Assembly: GCA_015055525.1 (NCBI GenBank)
Contig: SVHZ01000018.1
Location: forward strand, 1-37,445
Direction of reading: 5' to 3'
DNA from: Clostridiales bacterium
GTDB taxonomy: Bacteria > Bacillota > Clostridia > Christensenellales > Borkfalkiaceae
DNA: 37,445 bases
The position numbers and the translations under genes were made by a program. The notes under the pieces were generated by a model. It was not told where the DNA came from and did no database searches. It was given only the letters and a program-made list of their open reading frames with translations. Positions 9,680 to 22,813 of the stretch are shown one piece after another. Positions within the stretch are counted from its first letter, which is position 1. Every line of letters begins with the position of its first letter.

Positions 9680-10149
9680 TATCTATCGCTTGCCTTTACG
9701 TTTTTTGCCTTGTCAATATACAAAGTTCCGTCAAGATGGTCGTATTCGTGGCAAATTGCCCTTGCAATAAAGCCTTCGGCTTTAATTTCAAACCAATCTC
9801 CGTTTCTATCTTGATATCTCACGGTTACTTTATTAGGTCTAGTTACGTCACCTTGCATACCGGGAACGGATAAACAACCCTCAACCCCCGTTTGAGTTCC
9901 GCTTTGCGAAATAATTTCAGGATTGATAAACTCAATGACGCCGTCTCTTACGCTATCCCCGTCAATCACTATAAAAATTCTTTTGAGTACGCCCACTTGA
10001 ACGGCGGCAAGACCTGCCCCGTCTGCTTTTACGAGCGTATCGTACATATCGTCTAAAAGTTGATGCGTTCTTTCGCCAAAATCGGTAACTTCAAACGATC
10101 TTTTTCTTAAAACTTCGTCGCCTTGTTTTACTATTTGTCTAATTGCCAT
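9679..10149 (-). CDS. def: Peptide deformylase
   Basis: 156 aa; 'GAGLAAVQVG', 'EGCLSVPG', 'CHEYDHLDGTLYID'. Confidence 0.97.
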   Translation of the reverse strand: MAIRQIVKQGDEVLRKRSFEVTDFGERTHQLLDDMYDTLVKADGAGLAAVQVGVLKRIFIVIDGDSVRDGVIEFINPEIISQSGTQTGVEGCLSVPGMQGDVTRPNKVTVRYQDRNGDWFEIKAEGFIARAICHEYDHLDGTLYIDKAKNVKASDR

Positions 10150-10156
10150 AATTCTC

Positions 10157-12352
10157 CTAATTCATCGTTGACGGATTAACTTCTACGTAACATAGCACTT
10201 TTTTTGAAGTTAAGCCGTTTGCTATGCTATAAAACTCGTCTTCAATGCGAGCGTAATCGTCTTTTATCCTACAAAGTATTTGATATCTAAATTTATTTTT
10301 AATTCGTTTTACCGGGCTCTTCATTCTATCAAAGTAAATAAATGACGAGTGATAATTTTCCTGAACTTGTTTAGCCTTTTCAAAGGCTTGCTTTAAGGTT
10401 GAAATTGCAAGGCTCTCGTCTTCGCTTTCAACCATAATTCTTACAACGTGCGAAAACGGTGGGAAATACGATGCTTTTCTAACCGCAACTTCACGATTAT
10501 AAAAACTTTCGTAATCGTAATTTACGCTTGCAGTTAACGTTGGGTTTTTAGGCGAATAAGTTTGAAGCACAACTTTTCCTTGCGCTCCCGCTCTACCACT
10601 ACGCCCCGCAACCTGCGTTACAAGTTGAAAAGTCCTTTCCCCAGAACGATAATCTGAAAAATATAAACTCATATCCGCATCGAGTATTCCAACTAAGGTT
10701 ACAGACGGAAAATCGTGCCCTTTTGCAACCATCTGCGTTCCAACTAAAATATCAGCCTTTTTCTCCCCAAATTCTTTAAGAATTTTGAAGTGACCTTCTT
10801 TATTTTGCGTTGTATCGTTATCCATACGGAGTATTTTTGCGTTTGGAAAGAGTTCGTTTAATTCGGTAACGACTTTTTGAGTGCCCGTACCACTATAATT
10901 TATACTAACCGACCCACACTCGGGGCAAGCCGTTAACATGTGATATTGACTACCGCAGTAATGACATTTCAACACGTCGTCCGCCTTGTGATAATTAAGC
11001 GATACGTCACAATTTAAGCACTTTGCAACGTAACCGCACTCACGGCATATTACCTTTTGCGAATAACCGCGCCTATTTAGAAATATTATCGCTTGGTTTC
11101 CACTTTCAAGGGTCTTTTGAAGTTCGGCTTTAAGCGCTAATGAAAATGGCGAGATATTTCCTCTTTTAACTTCTTCACGCATATCGGCAATCACTATTTC
11201 GGGAAGGGGTTTACCGTTTACGCGTTCGTTCATAACCGCCAAATTATATTCGCCGTTCTTTGCTTTAAGATAACTTTCAACCTTGGGAGTTGCGCTACCT
11301 AAAACGAGTTTAGCACCAGAAAGTTTTGCTCTCATCAAAGCAATCTCTTCAGTAACGTATCTAGGCGAAGTTTCACTCTCGTAACTTTGATCGTGCTCTT
11401 CATCGATTATTATTATCCCCAAGTTTTCAAGTGGAGCAAATATCGCGCTACGAGCACCGATTGCAATAGTTGCCTCGTTGCTACGAAGCCTCCACCACTC
11501 GTCAAACTTCTCCCCTGCCGACAATCCGCTATGAAGTATCGCGCATTTATCGCCAAAACGTGAGCGAAGCCTTGAAAAAGTTTGAGGCGTAAGCGAGATT
11601 TCAGGAACAAGCATTATAGCCGTTTTTCCGCTTAAAATAGTTTTTTCAATAAGTTGAAGGTAAACTTCGGTTTTTCCGCTACCCGTAACACCTTTTATAA
11701 GCGTGGGCTTATCACTTAAAATAACCGATTCTACCGCGGATTTTTGCTCGTTAGTTAAAAGAACTCTTCCGCCTTGGTTATCTAAATTTTTATAAGGCGT
11801 TCTTAAAATTTGCTCTTCGGTTACTACTAAATACCCCTTGTTTTTAAGCGCCGTTACAGACGAAGCGGAAAAGGTTTCGTTCAAAATAGAGGCTTTCGTC
11901 TTGCCGTTTTTTTGCAAATATTTAATAACTGCAACCTGCTTGTCCGCTCCCTTTCTTATGCTTGAAAGCATACTTTCAACAGCGATATCTTCCGCAAGCG
12001 AAACGTAATTTGCAGTTTTTTTTCTAACTTTACCCGTGCGCATTTCAGAAGGCAAAAACAATCTTAAAACACTAGCCATTGAAGAGTGATATTTTTTGTG
12101 GATATACTCGGCTAACGCTAAATTTTCTTCCGTCAATGCGGGAACTTCGTCAATTACTCTTATTATCGATTTAAGTTTATCATCGGGAAATTCGGAAATT
12201 TCGCTCGTTTCAATAACGAAACCTTCCGTTTTGAACCTACCAAACGGAACGATAACACGGCTACCCCGAACTGCGCCTGAGTAGCCTATTTTGTAATCAA
12301 AAATTTTATCAAGTTCCGACGTGGCTATATCCACTATGACTTTTGCTATCAT
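10157..12352 (-). CDS. priA: Primosomal replication restart helicase PriA
   Basis: 731 aa; 'LIKGVTGSGKTEVYLQLIE', 'IIDEEHDQSYESETSPRY', Cys-rich zinc region 'CRECGYVAKCLNCDVSLNYHK...CHYCGSQ..CPECGS'. Confidence 0.97.
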   Translation of the reverse strand: MIAKVIVDIATSELDKIFDYKIGYSGAVRGSRVIVPFGRFKTEGFVIETSEISEFPDDKLKSIIRVIDEVPALTEENLALAEYIHKKYHSSMASVLRLFLPSEMRTGKVRKKTANYVSLAEDIAVESMLSSIRKGADKQVAVIKYLQKNGKTKASILNETFSASSVTALKNKGYLVVTEEQILRTPYKNLDNQGGRVLLTNEQKSAVESVILSDKPTLIKGVTGSGKTEVYLQLIEKTILSGKTAIMLVPEISLTPQTFSRLRSRFGDKCAILHSGLSAGEKFDEWWRLRSNEATIAIGARSAIFAPLENLGIIIIDEEHDQSYESETSPRYVTEEIALMRAKLSGAKLVLGSATPKVESYLKAKNGEYNLAVMNERVNGKPLPEIVIADMREEVKRGNISPFSLALKAELQKTLESGNQAIIFLNRRGYSQKVICRECGYVAKCLNCDVSLNYHKADDVLKCHYCGSQYHMLTACPECGSVSINYSGTGTQKVVTELNELFPNAKILRMDNDTTQNKEGHFKILKEFGEKKADILVGTQMVAKGHDFPSVTLVGILDADMSLYFSDYRSGERTFQLVTQVAGRSGRAGAQGKVVLQTYSPKNPTLTASVNYDYESFYNREVAVRKASYFPPFSHVVRIMVESEDESLAISTLKQAFEKAKQVQENYHSSFIYFDRMKSPVKRIKNKFRYQILCRIKDDYARIEDEFYSIANGLTSKKVLCYVEVNPSTMN

Positions 12353-12383
12353 ATATAAATCACGATAAATTTTATTTTATAAA

Positions 12384-12415
12384 TAAAAAACGGCACGCCT
12401 AAAAAAGACTTGCCG
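12384..12415 (-). terminator. Putative intrinsic terminator / attenuator between rpoZ and priA
   Basis: Minus strand CGGCA...TGCCG followed by TTTTTTATTT. Confidence 0.5.
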
Positions 12416-12438
12416 AAGAAAGTTGACTGCGTTAAAAA

Positions 12439-12657
12439 TTAACCGATAACGGTTGTAATTTTTCCGTTTAATATTTCGTTTGCTGCGGCAGTAAGCGGTT
12501 TTTTATCTTCCAAAATTGCCGTGCTATTTTGACTTCTCGTAATATCGATAAGTTGCCTTGCTCTTTTTGCTGCAACTACACAAAGCACGTATTTTGAGCC
12601 TTTGTATTTATCGCCTATATTATCGGTTAAAACGTCGATAGGTGGTTCGTTAATCAT
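12439..12657 (-). CDS. rpoZ: RNA polymerase omega subunit
   Basis: Re-started from the 89-aa ORF at MINEPPIDVLTD (ATG at 12657) with upstream AAAGGAG; 'KYVLCVVAAKRARQL', 'KKPLTAAANEILNGKI'. Confidence 0.88.
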   Translation of the reverse strand: MINEPPIDVLTDNIGDKYKGSKYVLCVVAAKRARQLIDITRSQNSTAILEDKKPLTAAANEILNGKITTVIG

Positions 12658-12670
12658 TATGTATTCTCCT

Positions 12671-13549
12671 TTACTCAATATTTTGTATTTGCTCGCGGAT
12701 TTTCTCAATCTCGCACTTTAATTTCAATGCGTTGTCCGTAACTTCTATATCGTTCGCTTTAGAACAAATAGTGTTTGACTCTCTGTTAAACTCTTGAACT
12801 AAGAAATCAAGTTTCTTACCCACTTCGCCCGTTTGCTCGCAAATCGAACGCAACTGCGATATGTGAGAATATAATCTTGTTATCTCTTCATCAATATTAG
12901 ACTTATCTGCAAAAAGTTGAACTTCCATCAAAAGCCTTGACTCGTCAACTTCGCTACCTTCAAGCACGGTTTGAACTTTTTTAAGTATCTTATCGTGATA
13001 TTCCTTGCTAACAAGCGGTGCGCGTTCCTTAATCACTCCAACCGTTTCTTCAATGGTTTTAACCCTACTTAAAACGTCTGCCTTTAACTTTTCGCCTTCA
13101 AATAAACGCATAGCGTTTAAGTTTTCACACGCCTTGTTGATAGTTTCAACTAAAATAGGTGAAATCTCATCAACGTTAAAACTCTCTTGCGATAATCTTA
13201 AAACGTCAGGCGTTTTCATAAGAGATGAAACGGTAAAGTCGTTTTTAAGAGATGGGAATTGCTTTTTAATTTGCTTTGCAACGGCAACGTAAGCAGTTGC
13301 AAGTTCGCTATCAAGTTCAACTGCGCCTTCTCTATCACCTTGCTTATAGTAATTAACGAAAAGGTCAACCTTACCCCTTGATAAGTGGTTTTGAACGGTT
13401 GAACGCATAACGTCTTGCAAGCAAGTAAACGAGCGAGGACACTTGTAAGATAAATCTAAAAACCTATTATTTACACTTTTTATTTCAACGGTGAGCGTTA
13501 TTCCGTTTGAAGAATATTCCGCCTTGCCGTAACCTGTCATACTTTTCAT
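12671..13549 (-). CDS. YicC-family endoribonuclease
   Basis: 292 aa; 'MKSMTGYGKAEYSSNGITLTVEIKSVNNRFLDLSYKCPR', C-terminal 'GKKLDFLVQEFNRESNTICSKANDIE'. Confidence 0.95.
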   Translation of the reverse strand: MKSMTGYGKAEYSSNGITLTVEIKSVNNRFLDLSYKCPRSFTCLQDVMRSTVQNHLSRGKVDLFVNYYKQGDREGAVELDSELATAYVAVAKQIKKQFPSLKNDFTVSSLMKTPDVLRLSQESFNVDEISPILVETINKACENLNAMRLFEGEKLKADVLSRVKTIEETVGVIKERAPLVSKEYHDKILKKVQTVLEGSEVDESRLLMEVQLFADKSNIDEEITRLYSHISQLRSICEQTGEVGKKLDFLVQEFNRESNTICSKANDIEVTDNALKLKCEIEKIREQIQNIE

Positions 13550-13609
13550 AATATTGCACCCAAATTATGTTAATAATATGATTTTATCATATTTTTTCCT
13601 AATTGTAAA

Positions 13610-17814
<4,205 letters not shown>

Positions 17815-17884
17815 AAAGTTATTATACCATAAAGATACTATCTTTTCAAGTGAATATAAAACAAATATGCGCGCGCAAAAAAAG

Positions 17885-17925
17885 AAATACACTTTCCAAA
17901 CTAAGCACTTTTAGAAAGTGTATTT
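17885..17925. terminator. Hairpin between pcrA upstream region and araC-type gene end
   Basis: AAATACACTTTC ... GAAAGTGTATTT perfect 12-bp arms. Confidence 0.75.
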
Positions 17926-17936
17926 TATAGGCGTTT

Positions 17937-18716
17937 TTATATTTTTACGTCTGTGTTTTTTTGAAAATCTCTTGGGGTTTGATTACTAAGCGCTTTGAAT
18001 ATCCTATTAAAATTTCTTACACTACCAAACCCACACTCGCTTGCTATTGAAGAAATTGATTTTGAGCTATCTCTTAATAACATACAAGCGTAGTCATACC
18101 TAAAATAGTTGATAATCTTTTTAAAATTTAAATTAAAACATTTATTGAATAACGTTGAAAAATAATGGTATTCATAATTTAGGTTTTTAGCAACCATAGC
18201 CATAGTTAAATCAGAATTTAAGTTGGCAGAAATAAAACTTACAACTTCTTTAATAAACTTACCATCTTGATCTACACTCATTACTGTTGCGTTACATAAA
18301 AGTTCCGAGCAAACAATATTAAACCCTGCAATCATCAAGTATTTATCTATGTGATTTTCATGAAAGAGAATATCTTTTAACGTTTCTTCTGATTTTTGTG
18401 AACACTTGAACTTTGAAAAACTCTCGTTTCTATGTTCACTTGAAAAAGCCGGTATAAAATCTTCACTAAAAACACCTACCCATATTGAAGACTTGGCATC
18501 TATATCAAAAGAGTGCGGGCAATATGGCGGCACTAAAATTAAATCTGATTGATAAAGCGTTATAGTGTTGGTGTTTACCCTAACCTCCGCAAATCCTTGT
18601 ATAACGTAAATTAATTCATAATTTCCGTGAAAATGTGATTCGCATTTTTTATTTTTATAAATATAGGCATTATTATTAAAGTTGCCGTGCGAGTTGTTTG
18701 GCTGATGGAACAACAT
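17937..18716 (-). CDS. AraC-family transcriptional regulator
   Basis: 259 aa; cupin-like N-terminus (HFHGNYELIYVIQGFAEVRV) and C-terminal HTH 'SISSIASECGFGSVRNFNRIFKALSNQTPRDFQ'; divergent from the GRE genes. Confidence 0.9.
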   Translation of the reverse strand: MLFHQPNNSHGNFNNNAYIYKNKKCESHFHGNYELIYVIQGFAEVRVNTNTITLYQSDLILVPPYCPHSFDIDAKSSIWVGVFSEDFIPAFSSEHRNESFSKFKCSQKSEETLKDILFHENHIDKYLMIAGFNIVCSELLCNATVMSVDQDGKFIKEVVSFISANLNSDLTMAMVAKNLNYEYHYFSTLFNKCFNLNFKKIINYFRYDYACMLLRDSSKSISSIASECGFGSVRNFNRIFKALSNQTPRDFQKNTDVKI

Positions 18717-18747
18717 AAATCTCCCGAAATCTTAACTTTTGTCTAAT

Positions 18748-18776
18748 ATTGTATAATATATTTCTTTTTTTGTCAA
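18748..18776 (-). promoter_or_regulatory. Putative sigma-A promoter of the AraC-type regulator (TTGACA - 17 nt - TACAAT)
   Basis: Read on minus strand upstream of 18716. Confidence 0.6.
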
Positions 18777-18799
18777 GTGGGATATGATATCATTAAAGT

Positions 18800-19540
18800 A
18801 TGAAAGGCGTAGTTTTTTCAATTGAAGAGTTTTCAGTTTTTGACGGACCCGGCATACGTTCTACGGTATTTTTAAAAGGATGCCCATTGGCGTGCGAGTG
18901 GTGTCATAATCCTGAAGGGCAAGGTTTCGGCATTGAAACTTTTAATGCAAAGGTAATAGGTAAAGAATATTCAATAGATGAACTTTGTTCAAAACTGCTA
19001 AAAAATGCAGACATTTTTAGTTTTAGCGGTGGCGGAGTTACTTTTTCAGGTGGCGAACCGCTCATGCAAAGTGAATTTTTAATTGGGTGTTTAAAAAATC
19101 TAAACGGCAAGGTAAATAGAGCTATCCAAACATCTGGCTATGCAAGCGAAAGAATTTTTTCATCTGTTTTAGAGCATTGTGATTACATTCTTTACGATTT
19201 AAAAATTATTGATTGTGACTTACATAAAAAATATACAGGAAAATCTAACGAAACAATTTTAAAAAACTATCTTACCCTTGTTAATAGTGGCGTTAATTTT
19301 ACAACAAGAGTACCACTCATTCCAACAGTTACAGACACGAAGGAAAATCTAACTAAAATTGCAAACTTGCTTGCTTTTAACAATGTTAAAAAAGTTGAGC
19401 TATTACCTTATAACAAAATGGCGGGCGGTAAATATAAATTGGTTGGAAAAACTTATTTACCAAGTTTTGATGGTAATATTGAACCAAATCCCAGAACTGA
19501 AGCATTTGAAAATTTAGGTATAAGCGTTAAAATTATGTGA
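18800..19540 (+). CDS. Glycyl radical enzyme activating enzyme (radical SAM)
   Basis: 246 aa; 'FSVFDGPGIRSTVFLKGCPLACEWCHNPEG' (CX3CX2C), 'SGGGVTFSGGEPL'; directly upstream of a GRE gene. Confidence 0.93.
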   Translation: MKGVVFSIEEFSVFDGPGIRSTVFLKGCPLACEWCHNPEGQGFGIETFNAKVIGKEYSIDELCSKLLKNADIFSFSGGGVTFSGGEPLMQSEFLIGCLKNLNGKVNRAIQTSGYASERIFSSVLEHCDYILYDLKIIDCDLHKKYTGKSNETILKNYLTLVNSGVNFTTRVPLIPTVTDTKENLTKIANLLAFNNVKKVELLPYNKMAGGKYKLVGKTYLPSFDGNIEPNPRTEAFENLGISVKIM

Positions 19541-19547
19541 GGATTAT

Positions 19548-21497
19548 ATGATTGAAAAAGTAAAACTATTATTAGACGATTTAAACTCTAAAAAATATCA
19601 AACTCTAAGAAAACCTTGCGCCGTTATACCTGAAACTTTTGAAGAGAGAATAGAAAAAGACGTGCCCCTACTTTTTGAAAACGATGATTTTGGATTCAAT
19701 CGTGGTATCGCAGTAAAACTAAGGGGTGGTGTTGGCAACGTTACTCCTAACTACTATTCGGTTTTAAGTAAAGGTTTTGATTTGATTATTAAAAATATTG
19801 AAACTGCTATGAAAAACGAAAGCGATAACAAAAAAATTGAGTATGGCAAAACTACTATTTGCAAATTAGCACTTTGCATAAAAAAGTGCGATGAATACTG
19901 CGAATATGCAAAAAATACGGGCAACATTAAACTGTATAACGCATTGAAAAATATTCCAAGAAAACCTGCTAAAAATTTATATGAAGCGTTGGTTTTTATT
20001 AAACTTTGCGTGTATTTTCTTCGTTGGCATAGCTTTGACCATTTAGGTTTTGGTAGGTTTGATAAAATGTTATATCCTTTTTATCTACAAGAAAAAAACA
20101 GCGGCGTTAGCGATGAAGATATACTTTCTTTGATTGAAGAGTTCTTTATCTCTATTAACCGTGACGTTGATTTATACGCAGGCGTTCAAATGGGAGATAA
20201 CGGACAATCAATAGTTTTTGGTGGCGTTGATGAATATGGAAACAACGATTTTAATGAACTAAGTAACATTTGTTTAGACGCTTCTTATGAACTATCAATT
20301 ATTGAACCTAAAATAAATTTAAGAGTAAATAAAAACACACCATTAGAAATTTATGAAAAAGCAACTCTTTTAACAAAGCAAGGCCTGGGATTCCCTCAAT
20401 ATTGTAACGACGACGTTATAATAAACGGGCTTACTAAACTTGGTTATGATAAAAAAGACGCAGTAAATTATAGCGTTGCGGCTTGCTGGGAGTTTCTTAT
20501 CCCTGGGCTAAGCGCAGAAATATTAAATACGGGAAAGTTTAATTTTCCGTTAGTTGTAAACAATGCCGTGCATAAATATTTGCTAATTGAAGATTCTTTT
20601 GATGATTTTTTACAAAGGGTTAAAAATGAAATTATTTGCGAGTGCGATAGGATAAGAAAGGAAAAAGAAGGATTAAGAATAAACGACTGCCACCTACTTT
20701 CAGTATTTATTGACGGTTGTGCCGAAAATTTAAAGGATATGTGGTGCGGTGGCGCAAAGTATAAAAATTTTGGTTGCCACGGTATAGGAATTGCCAATGC
20801 AACCGACGCGCTTGCTGCAATTAAGCATAGAGTCTATGAAGAAAAATCTATTTCAAAACAGCGCTTAATTGATGCACTTAACGCTAATTTTAATGGCTAC
20901 GAACACGAAAGAAACCTTTTGCTTTCATCGCCAAAGATGGGAAATAACGACGATTATGCCGATAGTTTATCCTTAGAGATAATGCAAACGTTTTCCGATA
21001 ATATGAACAATAAACCAACGCCGTGGGGTGGTGTTTGGCGAGCTGGCACCGGGTCTGCGCACGAGTATTATTATAGCGCGATACACTGCCCTGCAACGAG
21101 CGATGGCAGAAAGGCTTACGATTACTTTTCATCTAGTTTTTCACCATCACTTGGAGTTAAAACGGAAGGAATATTATCAGTAATAAAATCGTTTACTAAA
21201 TACGATTTATCAAACATAATAAACGGCGGACCATTGACTATTGAAGTTCACAATTCAACTTTGCGTAATGAGGAAGGAATTAAAAAAATGGCTGCATTAG
21301 TAAAATATTTCATAGATAACGGCGGACATCAACTTCAATTAAATTCCGTTAATAAAGAAACGTTAAAAGATGCGCAAATTCACCCTGAAAAATACCCCAA
21401 CTTAATTGTTAGGGTTTGGGGCTGGAGCGGATATTTTATTGAACTTGACAAATTGTATCAAGACCACGTTATAAGTAGGCTTGAATATACTTTATAG
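19548..21497 (+). CDS. Glycyl radical enzyme (PFL/diol-dehydratase-like superfamily), substrate unknown
   Basis: 649 aa; thiyl-Cys region 'VAACWEFLIPG' (Cys313, C-x-E) and glycyl-radical loop 'LIVRVWGWSGYFIELDKLYQDHVISRLEYTL' (Gly625). Confidence 0.9.
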   Translation: MIEKVKLLLDDLNSKKYQTLRKPCAVIPETFEERIEKDVPLLFENDDFGFNRGIAVKLRGGVGNVTPNYYSVLSKGFDLIIKNIETAMKNESDNKKIEYGKTTICKLALCIKKCDEYCEYAKNTGNIKLYNALKNIPRKPAKNLYEALVFIKLCVYFLRWHSFDHLGFGRFDKMLYPFYLQEKNSGVSDEDILSLIEEFFISINRDVDLYAGVQMGDNGQSIVFGGVDEYGNNDFNELSNICLDASYELSIIEPKINLRVNKNTPLEIYEKATLLTKQGLGFPQYCNDDVIINGLTKLGYDKKDAVNYSVAACWEFLIPGLSAEILNTGKFNFPLVVNNAVHKYLLIEDSFDDFLQRVKNEIICECDRIRKEKEGLRINDCHLLSVFIDGCAENLKDMWCGGAKYKNFGCHGIGIANATDALAAIKHRVYEEKSISKQRLIDALNANFNGYEHERNLLLSSPKMGNNDDYADSLSLEIMQTFSDNMNNKPTPWGGVWRAGTGSAHEYYYSAIHCPATSDGRKAYDYFSSSFSPSLGVKTEGILSVIKSFTKYDLSNIINGGPLTIEVHNSTLRNEEGIKKMAALVKYFIDNGGHQLQLNSVNKETLKDAQIHPEKYPNLIVRVWGWSGYFIELDKLYQDHVISRLEYTL

Positions 21498-21513
21498 ACA
21501 TAAAAAAGCAATT

Positions 21514-21543
21514 AAAAAAGCGTTAGATCAACTAACGCTTTTA
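21514..21543. terminator. Bidirectional terminator between convergent GRE and MFS genes
   Basis: AAAAAGCGTTAG-ATCAA-CTAACGCTTTT; overlaps the MFS stop codon. Confidence 0.8.
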
Positions 21544-22775
21544 TTAATTTTTGAACGAAGAATTAAGTATATAAACCAAATTAAAGTTACCATTACGCAA
21601 ACGCCTAATATTACGTAAAAGACAACGTTCCAACCATTAGCCTCTGCAATACTTCCTAAAACGTAAGAACTAAGCGCGCTACCTAAATAACAAAAGCCGT
21701 TCGTTATACCTGCAATCTTACCAGAGTTTATACGAGTTTTCATAAATAATGGGAAAACGCTCGTTACAACGCTATTGCACGAAGATATTGCAACGAATAT
21801 TATAACGAAACACATTACCGTTATAGCAACTATTCTATATTCAAGAGCAAATAACACCGCAACAACTAAAACACCTGACAATATAAACATTATTGCAACT
21901 TGAGTTACGAAATCTGGAATTTTTTTATGTAACATAACGGCGATAAAATTAGCAAACACCGCAACGCAAGGAAGAGCAAGCGTTAAAACTATAGATAGCG
22001 AATCTGAAACTCCGTATTCGTTTTTGAAAATTACTGGCGCCCAAGTGTTAAGCCCGTCTTTAATTAAATTGACAAATATTGCTATTATAAAGAAACAAAA
22101 TACCGATAAATATATTCCTTTAATCTCGGTTTTAGTCGCCGTGAGCATTTCTTTTTGAGTTTCAACTTCTGCATCTTTTGGAATTTTTGAAGTAATTTTA
22201 GGAATAAACACGAACCACAAAATAGCAATCAACGGCATCGCTATTCCTGAAAAATAAAAGATTGCCCTGAAAATTCCAAGTTTAACAAAAATTGCAGATA
22301 AACCGTAAACAACGAAAGTTCCAAACGGAACGGTAGTACCTATTACAATACTTGATTTAGCCATATATTCTTTCGTTAAAGTTTCCGCTAAAATTCTAAT
22401 AATTGCAGTCCACAAAAAAGAAAGTGCTATACCGTTTAGCGACCAAAGCACGGCAACTAAAACGAAATCATTTGTAAAACCAACCACCAAGTTGATAATA
22501 CCCGATAAAAATAAGCCTAAAAATATCACAAGCCTTAAGTTATAGCGTTTAACCAAAAAACCGTTTATTATTTGAAAGGTACCGTAAAATATAAAAAGTA
22601 AAGTTCCGATTAAGCCAGACTGACTGTGGGATAGATCTAACGCCTCTTCAATTTGATTGATATTGGCTGTAACACTTAATTTACCAAAATATGAAGAACT
22701 ATACGCAAGCCAACAAAAAAATATTAGTAGATACGAATATTTTTTAACCGTATTGCAAGTTTTTGCTTCAGACAT
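21528..22775 (-). CDS. MFS transporter, OPA (GlpT/UhpT)-like
   Basis: 415 aa, 12-TM-like hydrophobicity; N-terminal 'YSSSYFGKLSVTANINQIEEALDLSHSQSGLIGTLLFIFYGTFQIINGFLVKRYNLRLVIFLGLFLSG' resembles the organophosphate:Pi antiporter type. Confidence 0.78.
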   Translation of the reverse strand: MSEAKTCNTVKKYSYLLIFFCWLAYSSSYFGKLSVTANINQIEEALDLSHSQSGLIGTLLFIFYGTFQIINGFLVKRYNLRLVIFLGLFLSGIINLVVGFTNDFVLVAVLWSLNGIALSFLWTAIIRILAETLTKEYMAKSSIVIGTTVPFGTFVVYGLSAIFVKLGIFRAIFYFSGIAMPLIAILWFVFIPKITSKIPKDAEVETQKEMLTATKTEIKGIYLSVFCFFIIAIFVNLIKDGLNTWAPVIFKNEYGVSDSLSIVLTLALPCVAVFANFIAVMLHKKIPDFVTQVAIMFILSGVLVVAVLFALEYRIVAITVMCFVIIFVAISSCNSVVTSVFPLFMKTRINSGKIAGITNGFCYLGSALSSYVLGSIAEANGWNVVFYVILGVCVMVTLIWFIYLILRSKINKSVS

Positions 22776-22779
22776 AAAA

Positions 22780-22804
22780 AATTCTCCTTAAAACAAGGAG
22801 AATT
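22780..22804 (-). promoter_or_regulatory. RNA hairpin sequestering the MFS gene Shine-Dalgarno (also terminator-like)
   Basis: Minus strand AATTCTCCTT-GTTTT-AAGGAGAATT, followed by TTT.. and the ATG at 22775. Confidence 0.65.
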
Positions 22805-22813
22805 ATAGCACTT

